Assembly: GCA_964575225.1 (NCBI GenBank)
Contig: CAZNQW010000185.1
Span: 1-8,010 of the forward strand
Length of the DNA: 8,010 bases
DNA from: CAZNQW01 sp964575225
GTDB taxonomy: Bacteria > Chloroflexota > Anaerolineae > JAAYZQ01
Direction of reading: 5' to 3'
Shown in pieces: positions 5,948 through 8,010 of this stretch. Made by a program: the position numbers and the translations under genes. Position 1 is the stretch's first letter, and each line of letters begins with the position of its first letter. The notes beneath the pieces are model-generated. The model saw only the letters and a program-made list of their open reading frames with translations, searched no databases and was not told where the DNA came from.

Positions 5948-5974
5948 CGTCCTCGGGGCGAGGAGGCCGTGCGG
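5940..5974 (+). other. GC-rich two-part hairpin
   Basis: The outer stem CCGCACG (5940-5946) pairs with CGTGCGG (5968-5974). After an internal loop, the inner stem TCCTCG (5950-5955) pairs with CGAGGA (5959-5964) around a GGG loop. No T-run follows. It may be RNA structure, a DNA cruciform, or a by-product of repeat expansion. Confidence 0.5.
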
Positions 5975-5983
5975 GGGTGGAGG

Positions 5984-6005
5984 CCGACCCTATCCTCAGG
6001 GTCGG
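5984..6005 (+). other. 8-bp hairpin CCGACCCT/AGGGTCGG
   Basis: A perfect 8-bp stem (5984-5991 with 5998-6005) with a 6-nt loop. The following bases are TGAGCAGAAAGG with no T-run, so it is not a standard intrinsic terminator. It could still aid Rho-dependent ending or RNA stability after the GT4 gene. Confidence 0.45.
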
Positions 6006-6036
6006 TGAGCAGAAAGGATGAGGGCAGCGAGCAGAG

Positions 6037-6058
6037 TTGGGTCCCTTGACGGACCCGA
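6037..6058 (+). other. Hairpin TTGGGTCC/GGACCCGA
   Basis: An 8-bp stem with one G-T pair (6037-6044 with 6051-6058) and a 6-nt loop CTTGAC. It lies about 30 bp upstream of the radical SAM promoter. The following CAACCGC has a superficial likeness to a SAM riboswitch core, but the closing helix is missing. Confidence 0.4.
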
Positions 6059-6088
6059 CAACCGCTTTGCCACCGGTAGGCGCGATGA

Positions 6089-6117
6089 TTGTCAGCCATG
6101 GCAAAGTCGGGTATAAT
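6089..6117 (+). promoter_or_regulatory. Sigma70-type promoter for the radical SAM gene
   Basis: TTGTCA (6089-6094, five of six to consensus), a 17-bp spacer, and a perfect TATAAT (6112-6117). The predicted start is near 6124, giving a 49-nt leader that ends in a ribosome site. This indicates that the radical SAM gene has its own transcription start and is not only read through from the GT4 genes. Confidence 0.75.
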
Positions 6118-6172
6118 ATCCAGCGATTGCAGACCGCAGTTCATCTTCGGCCTGTCGAAATTGGAGGTTCGA

Positions 6173-7663
6173 ATGAAGGTATTGGTTGCCAATCCGCCTT
6201 GGCCAGGCCCTGGGTACGGCGCCCGGTCGGATGTGCGGTGGCCGCACAAGCGAGTTGACAAGTATATCGAGTATCCCATCTATCTCTCATATGCGGTCGC
6301 CGTCGTCGAGCAGGCTGGATTCGAGGTCATGTTCATTGACGCGATTATGGACGAGCTGTCCATCGACGATTTTGCCCAGCGGGTGCAGGCCCTCGGCCCT
6401 GATCTGGTTTGCATGGAAACCTCCACGCCCAGCATCGGGTTCGATCTGGAAACGGCGGCAGCCGTCAAGCGCCTGTCTCCCCATACATTTGTGGCCCTGC
6501 TCGGCTCTCACCCCACCTTTTTCGACCGGCAGATGATCGACGAGTGCCCGGCAGTCGATGCCGTCATTCGGGGCGAGTTCGAGTACACCTGCGCCGATCT
6601 GGCCAAGGCCCTGGAAGATGGGGGCGACTTGAGCCAGGTCCTGGGACTCACCTATCGGGGGGAGGATGGCGCCGCTCAACGAAACCCCGACCGGCCCCAC
6701 TTTGAACCCCTGGACGACATGCCCTTTCCGGCCCGGCACATTGTCAAGGGCGAAGGATACCGTGCCGGCATCTACAGCGGCGGGTATCCGACGGCCATGG
6801 TCAGCTCGCGGGGATGTCCCTTCCGCTGCACCTTTTGTCTGTGGCCCGACATGCTGTACGGGCACAAGTTCCGGGCTCGAAGCGCCGAGAACGTGGTCGC
6901 CGAGATCGAGCAGGCGGTGCGCGTGTATGGGCACGACGAGATCTATTTTGACGATGATACCTTTTCGGTCGATCGCCAGCGGGTGTTGGACATCTGTCGC
7001 CTGATCCAGGAAAAGGGGTTGCACAAAGAAGTCGAGTGGATCGCCCAGTGCCGTGTGGACACCGTGGATCGCGAAATGCTCGAGGCGATGAAGGCCGCCC
7101 ATTGCGGCTATATCCTGTTTGGTGTCGAATCCGGCTCGCCGGCCATGTTGAAAAAGATGAAAAAGGGCATCACTCTGGACAAGGCGCGGGAGGCCTTTGC
7201 CCTGACCAAGTCGGTGGGCATCAAGACCCAGGCCTTTTTCCTGTTTGGCATGCCGGGCGAAACCCAGGAGACCATCCGCGAGACGATCGAGTTCGCCAAG
7301 GAGTTGAGTGCTTCGAGCACCCAGTTTGCGGTGGCCATTCCCCACCCCGGCACGGCCCTCTATCAAGAGTGCAAGGAAAACGGCTGGTTGACCAGTGAAA
7401 ACTGGGTGGATTACACGTCCGAAGCTTCGTTGATCGAGACGCCCTGGCTTACGGCTCAGGAGGTCGAGGCGGCGCGGGTGCGGGCCTATCGCGAGTATTA
7501 CTATCGTCCACGCTTTATCTTGAGCGAGGCACTCAAGATACGCCGCATGGCCGATATCAAGCGTCTGGCGCGGGGAGCCAACTCGGTGCGCGGCCGCATC
7601 CGGTTTTTCCGACAGGCGGCCCAAGAACGTTCGCAGGATTCCCCGTCCGTCACGGGAGTGTAG
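6173..7663 (+). CDS. B12-binding-domain radical SAM protein (class B, BchE-like)
   Basis: This 496-aa protein has an N-terminal cobalamin-binding-type Rossmann domain (about 1-145: KVLVANPPWPGPGYG, GFEVMFIDA, PDLVCMETSTPS, LLGSHPTF) and a radical SAM barrel from about 205. The cluster-binding motif RGCPFRCTFC (213-222) gives Cys215, Cys219 and Cys222, the CxxxCxxC that holds the 4Fe-4S cluster and SAM. EIYFDDDTFS (256-265), GVESGS (317-322) and FLFGMPGET (356-364) are typical class-B motifs. The basic C-terminal tail (from about 435) is variable in the family. The expected role is radical methylation, cyclisation or another modification of a lipid, sugar or cofactor. The exact reaction is not readable. 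The start at 6173 is chosen because GGAGG (6163-6167) precedes it and the TATAAT lies upstream. The in-frame extension to 6089 falls in the promoter. Confidence 0.9.
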   Translation: MKVLVANPPWPGPGYGARSDVRWPHKRVDKYIEYPIYLSYAVAVVEQAGFEVMFIDAIMDELSIDDFAQRVQALGPDLVCMETSTPSIGFDLETAAAVKRLSPHTFVALLGSHPTFFDRQMIDECPAVDAVIRGEFEYTCADLAKALEDGGDLSQVLGLTYRGEDGAAQRNPDRPHFEPLDDMPFPARHIVKGEGYRAGIYSGGYPTAMVSSRGCPFRCTFCLWPDMLYGHKFRARSAENVVAEIEQAVRVYGHDEIYFDDDTFSVDRQRVLDICRLIQEKGLHKEVEWIAQCRVDTVDREMLEAMKAAHCGYILFGVESGSPAMLKKMKKGITLDKAREAFALTKSVGIKTQAFFLFGMPGETQETIRETIEFAKELSASSTQFAVAIPHPGTALYQECKENGWLTSENWVDYTSEASLIETPWLTAQEVEAARVRAYREYYYRPRFILSEALKIRRMADIKRLARGANSVRGRIRFFRQAAQERSQDSPSVTGV

Positions 7664-7902
7664 GGCAGGGGGAGAATCTCCAATGCCCAGGGCGCCTTTT
7701 ACTTTTCTGGGTGGCATAGTAGAACATGCTGCTCAGCGTCCCCGGCTTGGGGGCGCCGGAGAACCTCATGATTGCGCAAGCGGGGGTGACGTCGTCGCTG
7801 GCATCCCTGCAGGCTCGCCGCACTCGACACGGAACCGCGTGGGGTCGTTGCCGTGTAGAGGATCGATTGAATGAGGATTCGTCTGGGAGGAGTGGGGACT
7901 CG
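7664..7902. other. Intergenic region after the radical SAM gene
   Basis: No gene here is convincing. An imperfect hairpin spans the radical SAM stop: GGGCA (7663-7667) with TGCCC (7684-7688), and inside it GGAG with CTCC. TTTT (7697-7700) comes eight bases later, so it is at best a weak terminator. A second hairpin, CGTCCCC (7737-7743) with GGGGGCG (7749-7755), has no T-run. An open frame begins at 7768 and runs in frame into the next gene, but its first 45 residues look non-coding (rich in Arg, Ser and Gly, no ribosome site). Confidence 0.5.
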
Positions 7903-8010
7903 ATGACGCGCGTGACCGCTGGGATGGCTCGGCACAATTGGGTGCGTGGGACCATCTTGGGCGTGTTTCTGGCGTTGGCCCTTCTCTACAACGTCCTGAC
8001 GCCCATCTAT
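7903..8010 (+). CDS. Start of a membrane protein, possibly a membrane glycosyltransferase (partial)
   Basis: Only the first 36 codons are present and the gene runs off the right edge. After a basic start (MTRVTAGMARHNWVRG) comes a hydrophobic helix, TILGVFLALALLYNVLTPIY (17-36), with positive residues on the inside. This is typical of the first helix of multi-spanning proteins. The LLYNVLTPIY ending recalls the N-termini of GT39/ArnT-like or DUF2142 proteins of Chloroflexota, which fits the sugar-transfer context, but this rests on 36 residues. GGGAGGAG (7885-7892) lies about 10 nt before the ATG. ATG at 7924 or TTG at 7867 in the same frame are alternatives. Confidence 0.6.
   Translation, partial: MTRVTAGMARHNWVRGTILGVFLALALLYNVLTPIY

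Larger units (their letters stand above)
5802..6088. other. Gene-free intergenic region with repeats and hairpins
   Basis: There is no credible gene on either strand. ORFs across this stretch lack ribosome sites and carry the arginine-rich translation of the tandem repeat. In order it holds an AT-rich palindrome (5842-5857), three exact 18-bp tandem repeats with a degenerate fourth (5876-5947), and three hairpins (5940-5974, 5984-6005, 6037-6058). None of the hairpins is followed by a T-run, so no terminator is evident after the GT4 gene. Confidence 0.7.

Noticed and set aside
6010..6095. SAM-riboswitch-like core (GGGTCC...TTGACGGACCC-GACAACC...GGTAGGCG)
   Set aside because: The closing P1 helix is missing: nothing upstream pairs with CGATGATTGTC. 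The conserved GGTGC and GCAACC segments are altered. The element also lies upstream of the mapped-by-eye promoter at 6089 and so would not be in the radical SAM mRNA.
6089..6172. Upstream extension of the radical SAM protein to a TTG at 6089
   Set aside because: These codons overlap the -35 and -10 boxes, have no ribosome site, and would add 28 residues before the conserved N-terminal strand.
6287..7717. 476-codon minus-strand ORF opposite the radical SAM gene
   Set aside because: The CxxxCxxC and other radical SAM motifs prove the plus strand. The antisense frame stays open because of third-position GC bias.
7650..7955. Minus-strand ORF in the final intergenic stretch
   Set aside because: No ribosome site or known domain, overlaps the radical SAM 3' end and the start of the membrane protein, and is Arg/Ser/Pro-rich.

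Overview
The window looks like a piece of a GC-rich bacterial draft or metagenome-derived genome. It opens with the tail of an rRNA operon and ends inside a glycan-biosynthesis cluster. Protein style (a stand-alone CinA-C/PncC domain, a DUF6504-like small protein, a DPM1-type GT2, GT4 enzymes and a B12-binding radical SAM protein) and the partial membrane protein at the right edge fit Chloroflexota. That assignment is recalled from family resemblance, not from a search, and is only moderately secure.

Layout. 1-230 is the 3' end of 23S rRNA and about 310-427 is 5S rRNA, followed by a U-run and a terminator-like hairpin at 464-500. From 530 come two overlapping plus-strand genes: an acidic helical repeat protein of unknown function, and a hot-dog thioesterase of the fluoroacetyl-CoA thioesterase (FlK) type. 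The first is interrupted by 10 Ns (800-809) followed by 34 bases of Illumina adapter (812-845), so its reading frame is broken by assembly, not by biology. A plus-strand terminator at 1449-1486 ends this pair inside the coding region of the convergent gene.

1428-2173 on the minus strand holds pncC (CinA-C amidohydrolase) and a small DUF6504-like gene coupled by an ATGA overlap. A divergent promoter region at 2190-2263 carries a TGnTATAAT extended -10 on each strand.

2321-5801 carries three plus-strand glycosyltransferases: a membrane-anchored GT2 and two GT4-type enzymes. The second GT4 has a TTG start and a G9 run. A gene-free stretch (5802-6172) holds three exact 18-bp tandem repeats, three hairpins and a good sigma70-type promoter. 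6173-7663 encodes a class-B (B12-binding) radical SAM protein. A further gene starting near 7903, with an N-terminal membrane helix, runs off the end.

Taken together, 2321-8010 is best read as a surface glycan or glycolipid locus: polyprenyl-linked sugar made by the GT2, sugars added by the GT4 enzymes, and a radical SAM enzyme modifying a lipid or sugar. The chemistry and product cannot be read from the sequence. I do not see a clearly new defence or mobile system. The items most worth checking are the adapter-bearing gap, the tandem repeat and hairpin region before the radical SAM gene, the G9 run in the GT4 gene, and the terminator hidden in a convergent gene.
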